NCBI GenBank assembly: GCA_045534265.1
Contig: JAZSJH010000006.1
Location: 1-64,000, forward strand
Length of the DNA: 64,000 nucleotides
Direction: 5' to 3'
Origin: CAKVLS01 sp045534265
GTDB taxonomy: Bacteria; Bacillota; Clostridia; Christensenellales; UBA1242
Positions 54,216-63,138 of this stretch are shown here, piece by piece (the first letter of the stretch is position 1; each line of letters opens with the position of its first letter). The notes under the pieces were generated by a model. That model ran no database searches. It saw only the letters and a list, made by a program, of their open reading frames with translations, and had not been told where the DNA came from. The position numbers were made by a program, and so were the translations under genes.

Positions 54216-54884
54216 ATGAAGAAGTGTCTTTTTTTTATTGTTTTAAGTTGTTTTTTGTTTAGTGGTTGTGCAGGAAGTTTGTATTTTAAGGCTAGTCGAA
54301 AAATAAGTGAATACCGGTCTTGTTTGTTTTATCTCAAAAGCGAAGATTTTGTAGCCACATTTACCAGCGGCAAAAGAGAAAAGGAGTTTTTGTATAACGG
54401 AGCAAAAACCCGTCTTGTGCCATATGGGGTTGTTGCTATCAAATATTTATCTAACATAGATATTGACGATACAAGAGAGTATATGTTGCTTATAGATTCG
54501 CTGCAGTATACTGGAAAGCTTGAGTATAATCCTATAGATGGGACTTTTGTTGCGGACATTGGCAAAGAAATTACGGAAGATAGCGATATATATTTGCGAC
54601 TTTGGGGTGGCGGCATTACCGATCAAGCGCATATGAGATGTGTGTCAAAAAATTGGATTTCGTATAAAAGCGCTTTCAAAGAAGTTATAAAAAATCACCA
54701 AGAATATATAAGAGCAAATGTTAAGGGCGGAAGCATAAAGGGTGAGTTTTTTATTAAACTTGTTGGAGAGAGTAGCCTTGACAATGTGTCTTATTATATT
54801 CAGTTTGTAAACTTAGACAAAAAGGGCTTTGTATCACTTGTTGATGTATATAGCGGTGAGATAACTTACACAAAAGATTTGTAA
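54216..54884 (+). CDS. Lipoprotein of unknown function (222 aa)
   Basis: Predicted lipoprotein: short basic start, hydrophobic helix and lipobox LFSGC ending at Cys18. The rest is a compact beta-rich domain without known family signature. It is followed 51 nt later by a gene for a membrane-tethered helical protein. The first ATG has no classical ribosome site at a normal distance. Confidence 0.82.
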   Translation: MKKCLFFIVLSCFLFSGCAGSLYFKASRKISEYRSCLFYLKSEDFVATFTSGKREKEFLYNGAKTRLVPYGVVAIKYLSNIDIDDTREYMLLIDSLQYTGKLEYNPIDGTFVADIGKEITEDSDIYLRLWGGGITDQAHMRCVSKNWISYKSAFKEVIKNHQEYIRANVKGGSIKGEFFIKLVGESSLDNVSYYIQFVNLDKKGFVSLVDVYSGEITYTKDL

Positions 54885-54888
54885 TTAA

Positions 54889-54917
54889 TTGCACATAAAC
54901 TATCTTTGTGCTAAAAT
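54889..54917 (+). promoter_or_regulatory. Promoter of the 262-aa gene
   Basis: TTGCAC (54889-54894), 17 bp, TAAAAT (54912-54917) with extended TGC element. Confidence 0.6.
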
Positions 54918-54935
54918 GCTTTATAGGTAAAGAAT

Positions 54936-55724
54936 ATGGGAAAATTAATTGCAAAAACAGCTTTGATTACATTTTTGGTTATAATTGTGCTTATAGGCGC
55001 TGTGGGCGGTATGTTTATATGGCTAGCTCCAGGAATGGTCGCAAAATCTTGTGAAAGTCTAGGCTTTGATTCTCTTAGCCTAAAAATGTACGAAAGAGTT
55101 TATACAAAAGACAAAACAGTAAATAATTTGCATAAAGTAGTGGACAAAGCAATTTTATTTGGTAATAACGAAACTTTGATAAAGTATTATCCAGAGCTAG
55201 AAAGCCACGCCGATTATACAAAATTTATTGCTGCATTAGACGAAGCAAACTATGACGAAAATGTAAAGGTTATTGTCAACTTAAAACTTTCTAACGAAGA
55301 TAATAGACTAAAGACCAGATATGTTGCAGCCTTGGCAAAGAGTGATTTTGATAAGGCGTTTGACTATGCTGCAGCAGACCTGTATAACACAGACATTTCT
55401 GGGTATACAATTAACTTTTGTATAACAGGTCTTGCAAAATATATAAACGAAACAAATGTAGAGTATTTTGTTGATGTAGAAAAAGGCAAACAAGGAACAA
55501 CAATTTGCCAAAAGATATCTCAGTTATATACAGACCTTAAAGTAAGATATGATGCAGAGGCAACTACCGATTACAATGCAGCCGTTATGTCCGGCAAGCT
55601 TATAGATATGATTCAATTTATGTTGCTTATAGAAGGAAAAACTCAAAACAGTGGTTATGACAAAACAGCACTTACTAATGATTTGGCAGAGATTTTTGCC
55701 GAATATAAACAATATATAGACTAA
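54936..55724 (+). CDS. Membrane-tethered helical-repeat protein (262 aa)
   Basis: One N-terminal membrane helix at residues 5-30, then about 230 residues of short amphipathic helices that read like degenerate TPR repeats (for example SLSLKMYERVY near 45 and DFDKAFDYAAADLY near 138). The bulk should be outside the cell membrane. No catalytic motif is seen. It is followed 14 nt later by hflX with an AAGGAG site, so the two are likely co-transcribed. Confidence 0.8.
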   Translation: MGKLIAKTALITFLVIIVLIGAVGGMFIWLAPGMVAKSCESLGFDSLSLKMYERVYTKDKTVNNLHKVVDKAILFGNNETLIKYYPELESHADYTKFIAALDEANYDENVKVIVNLKLSNEDNRLKTRYVAALAKSDFDKAFDYAAADLYNTDISGYTINFCITGLAKYINETNVEYFVDVEKGKQGTTICQKISQLYTDLKVRYDAEATTDYNAAVMSGKLIDMIQFMLLIEGKTQNSGYDKTALTNDLAEIFAEYKQYID

Positions 55725-55738
55725 AAGGAGAAACACAT

Positions 55739-56830
55739 ATGGCGAAAATATATGGAACACAAGAATCTGTTGAAAAAGCCGTACTAGTTGGCGTTTCATT
55801 TGACAAAACCGTTGTGGATATTGAGTCAAATCTAGCAGAGCTTAAAGGTCTTGCAAAAACAGCAGGACTTGAGGTTGTAGGATTTTTATTCCAAAACATT
55901 AAAGAAAACACCCCAGCAACTCTTATAGGAAAAGGCAAAGTAGAAGAAGTAGCTATTGCTGTAAAAGAACTTAGGGCAGATGTTGTAATTCTTGACTGCG
56001 AACTAACAGGCTCTCAAATAAACAATTTGCAGGCGGCGGTTAATTGTAAAGTAATTGATAGATCAATGCTTATACTAGATATATTTGCTGGCAGAGCAAC
56101 ATCAAACGAAGGTAGACTTCAAGTTCAGCTTGCTCAGCTAAAATATACACTTCCAAGAATATCTGGCATTAGCGGAACTAGTGGTAGATTTGGTAGCGGC
56201 GGTGTAGGAATGAGAGGTCCTGGCGAGACAAAACTAGAACTTGACCGCAGAGTTATCAAAGAAAATGTATATAAACTAGAAAAACAAATAGAAAAACTAA
56301 AAGAACAAAGATATCTTCGCAAACAAAACCGTACAAGAAATTCAGTAAAATCTGTTGCGATTGTTGGTTATACCAATGCTGGCAAAAGTACACTTATGAA
56401 CCTAATCACAAAAGCAGGTATTTATGCTGATGATAAGTTGTTTGCAACACTTGATACAACAACACGTAGTTTGTGGCTTGATAATGGCAAAGAAATTTTG
56501 CTTACAGACACAGTTGGGTTTATTGACAAACTTCCACACGCATTTATTGATGCCTTTTCGGCGACATTAGAAGAAGCCGCTGGGGCTGATCTTTTGCTTC
56601 ACGTTGTGGACATTACAAACCCAGAGTATAAAAACCAAATGGAAGTTGTAAACAAAGTATTAAAAGATTTGGGAGCAGAAAATATCCCACAATTAGTTGT
56701 TTATAACAAAATTGATAAAAATGACAATGTTTTTGAAGTGCCACAAGGTGTGCTTTGTATCTCTGCAAAGAAAAATATGGGTATAGACAATCTAAAGCAA
56801 GAAATTCAAAACAAGCTTTTCAACAAATAA
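55739..56830 (+). CDS. hflX: GTPase HflX
   Basis: Ribosome-associated GTPase that splits stalled 70S ribosomes in stress. The N-terminal HflX domain has ENTPATLIGKGKVEE near residue 58 and GRATSNEGRLQVQLAQL near 118. G motifs: GYTNAGKST near 209 (G1), DTVGF near 257 (G3) and NKID near 322 (G4). The linker has the Gly-rich GSGGVGMRGPGETKLE. At 363 residues it is shorter than many HflX (about 410-430) because the C-terminal domain is absent. AAGGAG precedes the ATG, and a strong terminator follows. Confidence 0.97.
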   Translation: MAKIYGTQESVEKAVLVGVSFDKTVVDIESNLAELKGLAKTAGLEVVGFLFQNIKENTPATLIGKGKVEEVAIAVKELRADVVILDCELTGSQINNLQAAVNCKVIDRSMLILDIFAGRATSNEGRLQVQLAQLKYTLPRISGISGTSGRFGSGGVGMRGPGETKLELDRRVIKENVYKLEKQIEKLKEQRYLRKQNRTRNSVKSVAIVGYTNAGKSTLMNLITKAGIYADDKLFATLDTTTRSLWLDNGKEILLTDTVGFIDKLPHAFIDAFSATLEEAAGADLLLHVVDITNPEYKNQMEVVNKVLKDLGAENIPQLVVYNKIDKNDNVFEVPQGVLCISAKKNMGIDNLKQEIQNKLFNK

Positions 56831-56834
56831 AAAG

Positions 56835-56866
56835 AAAATGTGCAAATTTATGCACATTTTTTTATT
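56835..56866 (+). terminator. Terminator of hflX
   Basis: AAAATGTGCA pairs with TGCACATTTT, loop AATTTA, followed by T. Confidence 0.9.
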
Positions 56867-56975
56867 TTGCCCAGTACAATGGTATATACGGTAGAAAAAA
56901 TCCAAAAGTACAAAAGAAAAAATACATAAAACACCAAAATAAAAAATATTAAAAAACAAATTAGGAGGAAAAAGT

Positions 56976-57167
56976 ATGCAAGGATTTTTTGGAAGAGGCG
57001 ACTGTGGTTGCGGCGTTGGTGGCGGCGATAACTGCTGCTGGATAATCTTACTACTAATGCTATGTGGTGGCTGTGGTGGTATGAACCAAACAGTTGATAT
57101 TTGCACATTGATTTTGCTTTTAGTTATCTTAGGCAAAGACAATGGTTGTGGCAAAACTTGTTGCTAA
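56976..57167 (+). CDS. Small Cys/Gly-rich membrane protein (63 aa)
   Basis: 63 residues with ten Cys. Two hydrophobic stretches (WIILLLMLC at about 22-30 and CTLILLLVILG at about 43-53) are bracketed by CGCG, NCC, CGGCGG and CGKTCC clusters. AGGAGG lies 8 nt before the ATG and a terminator follows, so it is a deliberate gene and not a chance ORF. Similar short Cys-rich proteins of unknown role occur in clostridial genomes. Metal binding or disulfide cross-linking in the envelope is inference. Confidence 0.8.
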   Translation: MQGFFGRGDCGCGVGGGDNCCWIILLLMLCGGCGGMNQTVDICTLILLLVILGKDNGCGKTCC

Positions 57168-57194
57168 TAAAAAAGCATATTTGTAAAAATTGAG

Positions 57195-57231
57195 ATAGAA
57201 AGGGGCTTTCGGGCTGCCTTTCTATTTTTTA
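57195..57231 (+). terminator. Terminator of the Cys-rich gene
   Basis: ATAGAAAGG pairs with CCTTTCTAT around an inner loop with a TTCG turn, then T6. Confidence 0.9.
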
Positions 57232-57275
57232 TATATATAAGGAATAAATTATGGGTACAATAATAATAATTTTTG

Positions 57276-57304
57276 TTGACAAATGAACGCTTTTAGTATA
57301 GAAT
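57276..57304 (+). promoter_or_regulatory. Promoter of the 1188-aa surface protein
   Basis: TTGACA (57276-57281), 17 bp, TAGAAT (57299-57304). The leader is about 90 nt. Confidence 0.8.
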
Positions 57305-57331
57305 TATCTTGTTTATAGACATTATGATAAG

Positions 57332-57373
57332 ATGACAAAATTATATTACTTGTTATGCCAGTCATTTTGTCAT
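57332..57373 (+). repeat. 10-bp inverted repeat in the 5' leader
   Basis: ATGACAAAAT (57332-57341) and ATTTTGTCAT (57364-57373) are perfect inverted copies, 22 nt apart, between the promoter and the start codon. They could form an mRNA stem-loop or bind a dimeric protein. Confidence 0.55.
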
Positions 57374-57401
57374 AATATTACAATCTTAAGGGGAGAAAAT
57401 A

Positions 57402-60400
57402 ATGAAAAAATTTACTAAGACACTTACTGCAAGCTTAATAGCCGCTGCTGCATCTGCTAACATTTTCGCAGTTCCAGCAAGTCACGTTGCATACGCTGAA
57501 GGCAGTACAGAGATAGTAAAAGGTGATGTAATTAGCGTAAAATCTATTCCATCAGCTGGTAGAGTAGGTTACCCTGTAATCATTCCTAAGATGTCTTTTG
57601 GCGCTTTGGGTGCAACAGGTTCTGTTTCTAATGTGGCACCTGTTGTTACTAGACCTGATGGCAGAAGTGTAACAGTTCAAGAAGTAACTAGCGGAGAAGC
57701 AGGTTGGACATTTACTCCAAGTGTTTCTGGTACTTACAAACTTGTATATAAAGGAACAGCAAACGGCGTAGAAACAGTTTCTGAAGTATTCTCTATCAAA
57801 GTAACAAAAGAATCTTACGAGATGGCTATTGATGCAAACAGCGCAGTTGTTATTCCATCAACAGTAGACACAAACAAAGACAGATTTACAGGTGGAGTTA
57901 TCAAAGATATCAAACTTCCACACCCAATCGTAACTGACAAAAATGACTTTGTTATCTTCAAAGATGGCAAACTAAACGAAGCTATCACAAAATATGATGA
58001 AATCGTAGCTAAAGCAGAAAACGAAAGAACTGATGCTGAAAAAGCATTGCTTGCTGAAGTTGTTGATCACAACATCACAGCTGAAGAAATCGCAGTTTAC
58101 AAACTTTGCACTATCAAAGTAACTGTTGCTACAGAGACAAAAACTTATGATTCTACAGCAGACGCTGGTAGCGACAATTTGCTTCAAAAAGATACAGAAA
58201 CAGGCCTATATTTCTTTAGACCAGAAGAAGGAACTAACGTTATCCACTACGTATTGCAAAAGAGTGGTGTAGCTTTGCAAAGCATGACAAGAACAGTACT
58301 TGGTAGCAACACATATGACCACACTGCAATCAAACTTGGTTTCTCTGCTGCAGATAGACCAACAACTGCATCTCTTAACGACAAAGTTAGACTACCATAT
58401 GCAAAAGGTTATAACAAATCTGACGCAAACAGCGCAGTTAACGTTCAAACAATCTTTGACGTAAAACTAGTAGAAGGTTCAACAAAGACTCCTGTTGAAG
58501 TTAAATATGACGAAAATGGTGCTTACTTTATCCCAACAGTTAAAGAAGGCGACTACGAAATCACATATAATGTTAAAGATTACTATGGAAACACTGCTAC
58601 TGCATATTCTTACAGAATTGAAAAAGTAACAGATGGCAAAGCTCCAACAATGTACATCTATAACGCTCAAGAAAACACAACTTCTTCTGCAGATTATGAT
58701 GCATTCTCTAACGCAATTATCGCTATGCAAAATGCAGAATATATGATCCCAACAAAAGTTGGCAGAGACAAAGGTCACATTGACTTCCCAGCATTCTTTG
58801 GTGTTGACAGTGTAGTAGCATACGAAAACCTAACATTCTACCGTACTATTACATCTACAAAGATGGATTCTTCTGTTAACCTATTGGAAACAAAATACTT
58901 GCTTCCAAATAGCGGAGAAGACCAAACAGCTATTGATGGTCTTACAACTAACGCTCAAAAAGCAGCTCATAACGCAAGAATCAATCTAAACGAAATAGAT
59001 ACAACAAATAACAATTCTAAGAAATATCCTGCTGGTGAATACACAGTAACATATACTGTAAGAGATGGTAGCGGTTATTCTGCTTCAAGATCTTTCAACT
59101 TCACAATCGAAGAAGAATTTGCAGACGCTACAGCTCCAGTTGTAACTTATGGTGACAACTTCCCAACACTTGTTCAAAAAGGTCAAACAGTTACATTTGC
59201 AAAACCAACAGTTACTGACACTGTTGACGGTGCAGTAAAAGTTAACTACTATGTAGTTGTTGCTGACAAACAAGTAGAGATTTTTGAAAATGAAGATGGA
59301 AAAGTTTCATTCAGCATGAACGAACTAGTTCCTGATATGGACAATGTAACAATCTATGATTATGCATTGACTCATGGAAATAACACAATCACAGTAAAAA
59401 CTGTTGCTGTTGACGACTATGATCAAACAACAGAAGAAACTGTAGCTATCACAGTAAGAAACGCTAACGATACTCAAGAAATCGCTCTTAGAGAATCACA
59501 AGCTAGCGACTTTGCTGCAAACACACTTCCAACTGTATCAACAGAATTCAAACAAGGTTCAGTAATTTCAGTTGCAGGTGTTACATTTACAGATAACGAT
59601 CCTAACCTTACAATCATTGTAACAGTTAGAGATGCAGAAGGTAACAAAGTAACTGGTATCAGAGCTATCGGTGCTATTGAAAAGAAAGCTTCTGGTAACG
59701 ATACTGTATACGCACACCCTGGTATCAAATTTACAGCAACAAAAGCACAAAGCTACACAGTAACTTATACTGCAATTGATGCTGGTAACAATATCGTAGC
59801 TTACACAGTAAAACTTCCAACAATGGCTGACAGCGAAAAACCAACAATTACTGGCGTAACTTCTGGTAAACTATACGAAATCGAACTTGGTCAAAAACTT
59901 GACCTTGGTAGAGTAACAGTTGTTGATAACGTAGATAGCGGTCTTGTTCCTACAATTTCTTGTGATGCTCATCCAGAATATGTAAACGGAACAATCTTTG
60001 CTCCAACAGAAGTTGGTACTTATACAGTTAAATATACAGCAGAAGATAACAATGGTAACGAAGCTGACACTGTACTTGTAGAAGTAAAAGTAAAAGATGC
60101 AACAAAACCTACACTTACTATCAACAATAAAGAATCTTATCCAACAACAATGAAAGAACAAACAAATGTTACAAACAACGCTGACTTTGTAGCAATTGAA
60201 CTTCCTTCATTCTCAGCAGAAGACGTAACATATGACTTCGGTTCTGATGCCGCAGCTCTTAATATGTCTGTAACTGCAAAAATCGAAATTTCTAGCCCAG
60301 ACGGCAAAACTTATACAGTAGACAATACTAATGAAAAATATAGAATTACTTATGACGAACTAAAAGACGTTTATAAGTTTGTACCAACAACAAGAGGTAC

Positions 60401-60968
60401 TTATACTGTAAAATACACAGCTATTGATGCTAGTGGTAACGAAGCTGATTCTTACACAATCGAAGTTAAAGTTGGCGATACAGTTCTTCCTAATGTTAGT
60501 TACGAAGGCGAACTAAGCGCAAACCTAAAAGTTGGTGATGTAGTAAAAATTCACGAAGATGAAATTAAAGTAACTGACAATATTCTTCCTACAGGTGACG
60601 AAGAGTTGACATTTACAAGCATCACTATGGAAGATGCTTCTGGTAACACTGTTACTTATGAAAAAGAAGGCGAAAACGAAGACATTAGAGCATATACATT
60701 TGATACAGCTGGTACTTACACACTAACAATCGTTGGTCGTGACGTAGCTGGCAACACTAACACTTATGTATATAAATTTAATGTTACTGCTGATGCTTCT
60801 ACTTCTTCATTCAAAGACAATGCAACTGGTGTTGTTCTTATCGTAGTATCTCTTCTAATTTTGGCTGGCGTAATAATCTATTTTGCAAGAAGCAAAAAGA
60901 CAACTTCCCCTAAAAAGACAGTTAAAAAAGTAGAAAAGAAAGAAGAAGCTAAAGAAGAAACTAAATAA
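57402..60968 (+). CDS. Ig-like membrane-anchored surface protein (1188 aa)
   Basis: Secreted protein with a signal peptide (cleavage after VAYA near residue 31) and several Ig-like/DUF5011-type modules of 80-100 residues. The recurrent pattern is G-T-Y-T-V-K-Y-T-A-x-D-x-x-G-N-E-A followed by a Val-rich strand and D-x-x-x-P, clearest near 850-940 and 1000-1030. The C-terminus has a membrane helix at about 1142-1163 and a Lys/Glu-rich tail. No LPXTG. Strong codon bias and a near-consensus promoter suggest high expression. GGGGAG precedes the ATG. Surface scaffold or adhesin is inferred. Confidence 0.92.
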   Translation: MKKFTKTLTASLIAAAASANIFAVPASHVAYAEGSTEIVKGDVISVKSIPSAGRVGYPVIIPKMSFGALGATGSVSNVAPVVTRPDGRSVTVQEVTSGEAGWTFTPSVSGTYKLVYKGTANGVETVSEVFSIKVTKESYEMAIDANSAVVIPSTVDTNKDRFTGGVIKDIKLPHPIVTDKNDFVIFKDGKLNEAITKYDEIVAKAENERTDAEKALLAEVVDHNITAEEIAVYKLCTIKVTVATETKTYDSTADAGSDNLLQKDTETGLYFFRPEEGTNVIHYVLQKSGVALQSMTRTVLGSNTYDHTAIKLGFSAADRPTTASLNDKVRLPYAKGYNKSDANSAVNVQTIFDVKLVEGSTKTPVEVKYDENGAYFIPTVKEGDYEITYNVKDYYGNTATAYSYRIEKVTDGKAPTMYIYNAQENTTSSADYDAFSNAIIAMQNAEYMIPTKVGRDKGHIDFPAFFGVDSVVAYENLTFYRTITSTKMDSSVNLLETKYLLPNSGEDQTAIDGLTTNAQKAAHNARINLNEIDTTNNNSKKYPAGEYTVTYTVRDGSGYSASRSFNFTIEEEFADATAPVVTYGDNFPTLVQKGQTVTFAKPTVTDTVDGAVKVNYYVVVADKQVEIFENEDGKVSFSMNELVPDMDNVTIYDYALTHGNNTITVKTVAVDDYDQTTEETVAITVRNANDTQEIALRESQASDFAANTLPTVSTEFKQGSVISVAGVTFTDNDPNLTIIVTVRDAEGNKVTGIRAIGAIEKKASGNDTVYAHPGIKFTATKAQSYTVTYTAIDAGNNIVAYTVKLPTMADSEKPTITGVTSGKLYEIELGQKLDLGRVTVVDNVDSGLVPTISCDAHPEYVNGTIFAPTEVGTYTVKYTAEDNNGNEADTVLVEVKVKDATKPTLTINNKESYPTTMKEQTNVTNNADFVAIELPSFSAEDVTYDFGSDAAALNMSVTAKIEISSPDGKTYTVDNTNEKYRITYDELKDVYKFVPTTRGTYTVKYTAIDASGNEADSYTIEVKVGDTVLPNVSYEGELSANLKVGDVVKIHEDEIKVTDNILPTGDEELTFTSITMEDASGNTVTYEKEGENEDIRAYTFDTAGTYTLTIVGRDVAGNTNTYVYKFNVTADASTSSFKDNATGVVLIVVSLLILAGVIIYFARSKKTTSPKKTVKKVEKKEEAKEETK

Positions 60969-60978
60969 TAATATAAAT

Positions 60979-61012
60979 AAAAGACCTTGCTAAATTGGCA
61001 GGTCTTTTTTTT
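60979..61012 (+). terminator. Terminator of the 1188-aa surface protein
   Basis: AAAAGACCT pairs with AGGTCTTTT, with a looser TTGC/GGCA inner part, then T residues. Confidence 0.85.
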
Positions 61013-61109
61013 TGTTTTGTAAATTTAGTACAATTCATAAATTATGTTTGGCACAATAAACAAATAAAATATGGCTATAAAAGCCATTTGAGTAATATAT
61101 AATTGTTAG

Positions 61110-61138
61110 TTGCAAATAAGGTGGCAAAATGGTATAAT
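61110..61138 (+). promoter_or_regulatory. Promoter of uvrB
   Basis: TTGCAA (61110-61115), 17 bp, TATAAT (61133-61138). No LexA-type box (CGAAC-N4-GTTCG) is seen nearby. Confidence 0.7.
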
Positions 61139-61172
61139 TTTTTTGTAATATGTAAAAAAATAAAAGGAAATT

Positions 61173-63128
61173 ATGGAAGAGTTTATACTAAAAAGTAAAT
61201 ATAAACCAGCCGGCGACCAACAACAAGCAATTGATAGTTTGTCTCAAGGTATAAAAGACGGATTAAAATCGCAAGTTCTTTTGGGTGTTACGGGTAGTGG
61301 TAAGACATTTACTATGGCAAATATAATAAAAAACGTTGGCAAACCAACGCTTGTTTTGGCTCACAACAAAACTCTTGCAGCGCAACTTTGCAATGAGTTT
61401 AGAGAGTTTTTCCCTGACAATCGTGTAGAGTTTTTTGTGTCATATTACGATTATTATCAGCCAGAAGCATATATTGTCCGTAGTGATACTTATATCGAAA
61501 AAGATATGAGTATTAACGAAGAAATAGATAAACTTCGCCACTCTGCAACAAGTTCACTCCTTGAGCGAAAAGATGTTATTGTTGTGTCATCTGTATCTTG
61601 CATATACGGCTTGGGAGCTCCAGAAGAGTACTTTAAGCTACACATATCAATAAGGGTTGGGGATAAAGTTGATAGAGAACATTTGCTTAGACGCCTTATT
61701 GAGATAAGATATGAACGCAACGAAATAGATTTCAAAAGAGGTACTTTTAGAACAAAAGGTGATGTTATAGATATTTTTCCTGCTAGCAACTCAGAAAAAG
61801 CGATTCGTGTAGAGCTATTTGATGATGAAGTAGAGAGAATTTGTGAGTTTGATGTTGTCTCTGGCAAAAGTATCAACAATTTATCTCATATAGCCATTTA
61901 TCCAGCATCTCACTATGCTGTAGGTAGCGAAACATTGGAAAAAGCTCTAAAGCAAATCGAAATTGATAAGCAAGAGCAGGTAAAAGCTTTTGAAGATAAT
62001 CACAAACTAATAGAAGCCCAAAGACTTGATGAACGAACAAGTTATGATATAGAAATGATGAGAGAAATAGGCTATTGTAACGGAATAGAAAACTATTCTC
62101 GTTATTTTGACGGCAGAAAAGAGGGGCAAGCTCCTTTTACGTTGCTAGATTACTTTGATGATGACTTTTTGCTTATAGTAGACGAAAGCCACATTACTAT
62201 GCCACAAGTTAGAGCCATGTACAATGGCGATAGAGCTAGAAAAGATAGTCTTGTCAATTATGGTTTTAGACTAAAGTCATCATACGACAACAGACCCCTT
62301 AATTTTGAAGAGTTTAATGGTAGATTAAATCAAACTATTTATGTTTCAGCAACTCCAGCACCATATGAACTAGGGCTTGCGGAAAACGTTGCAACTCAAA
62401 TTATAAGACCAACAGGTCTTCTTGACCCAGAGGTGGAAGTTCGTAAAATTGAAGGTCAAATAGACGACCTTATGGCAGAAATCAATAGAGTTACTAAAGA
62501 AAATGGCAGAGTTTTAGTAACAACCTTAACTAAGAAAATGGCAGAAAGTTTAACTTCATATCTTACAGATTACGGAATAAAAGTAAGATATATGCACTCA
62601 GATATTGACACTTTAGAGAGAGTGGAGATTGTTAATAGCTTAAGAAAGGGTGACTTTGATGTTTTGGTCGGTATCAACCTTTTAAGAGAAGGTCTTGACA
62701 TACCAGAAGTAATGCTTGTTGCTATTTTAGATGCGGACAAAGAGGGCTTTTTGCGTAGCGAAGGTGCTCTTATCCAAACAATTGGTAGAGCAGCAAGAAA
62801 TAGCAAGTCAAAAGTTATTTTGTATGCAGATACAATAACCGAATCTATGCGCAAGGCAATGACTACAACGAGTGAACGCAGGGCTTTGCAAGACAAATAT
62901 AACAAAGAACACGGAATTATTCCAAAAACAATTATTAAAGATGTTTCAAAAATGTTGGAGATTAGCAGCAAAGCAAAATCCGACAAAAAACTATCTCATA
63001 AAGAAATTAAAAACGAAATAGAGAAACTAAAGAAGTTTATGGATATGTCTGTTAAAAACCTTGATTTTGAAAGTGCAATTAAACTTCGTGATCAAATAAG
63101 GGATTTGACAAAAGAACTAAACAATTAA
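61173..63128 (+). CDS. uvrB: Excinuclease ABC subunit B
   Basis: Damage-verifying helicase-like subunit of nucleotide excision repair. Walker A GVTGSGKTFTMA near residues 38-49, the beta-hairpin region SYYDYYQPEAYI near 93-104, VDESH near 336 and the helicase motif QTIGRAARN near 537 are all present. The C-terminal UVR coiled-coil motif is visible near 612-651. Length 651 is typical. AAGGAAA precedes the ATG. uvrA follows 10 nt later in the same operon. Confidence 0.99.
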   Translation: MEEFILKSKYKPAGDQQQAIDSLSQGIKDGLKSQVLLGVTGSGKTFTMANIIKNVGKPTLVLAHNKTLAAQLCNEFREFFPDNRVEFFVSYYDYYQPEAYIVRSDTYIEKDMSINEEIDKLRHSATSSLLERKDVIVVSSVSCIYGLGAPEEYFKLHISIRVGDKVDREHLLRRLIEIRYERNEIDFKRGTFRTKGDVIDIFPASNSEKAIRVELFDDEVERICEFDVVSGKSINNLSHIAIYPASHYAVGSETLEKALKQIEIDKQEQVKAFEDNHKLIEAQRLDERTSYDIEMMREIGYCNGIENYSRYFDGRKEGQAPFTLLDYFDDDFLLIVDESHITMPQVRAMYNGDRARKDSLVNYGFRLKSSYDNRPLNFEEFNGRLNQTIYVSATPAPYELGLAENVATQIIRPTGLLDPEVEVRKIEGQIDDLMAEINRVTKENGRVLVTTLTKKMAESLTSYLTDYGIKVRYMHSDIDTLERVEIVNSLRKGDFDVLVGINLLREGLDIPEVMLVAILDADKEGFLRSEGALIQTIGRAARNSKSKVILYADTITESMRKAMTTTSERRALQDKYNKEHGIIPKTIIKDVSKMLEISSKAKSDKKLSHKEIKNEIEKLKKFMDMSVKNLDFESAIKLRDQIRDLTKELNN

Positions 63129-63138
63129 AGGAAAAATT

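Noticed and set aside
144..60968. LPXTG sorting signals in the large surface proteins
   Set aside because: Looked for before each C-terminal helix; none found.
61081..61172. LexA/SOS box before uvrB
   Set aside because: No match to the Firmicute LexA consensus near the promoter.
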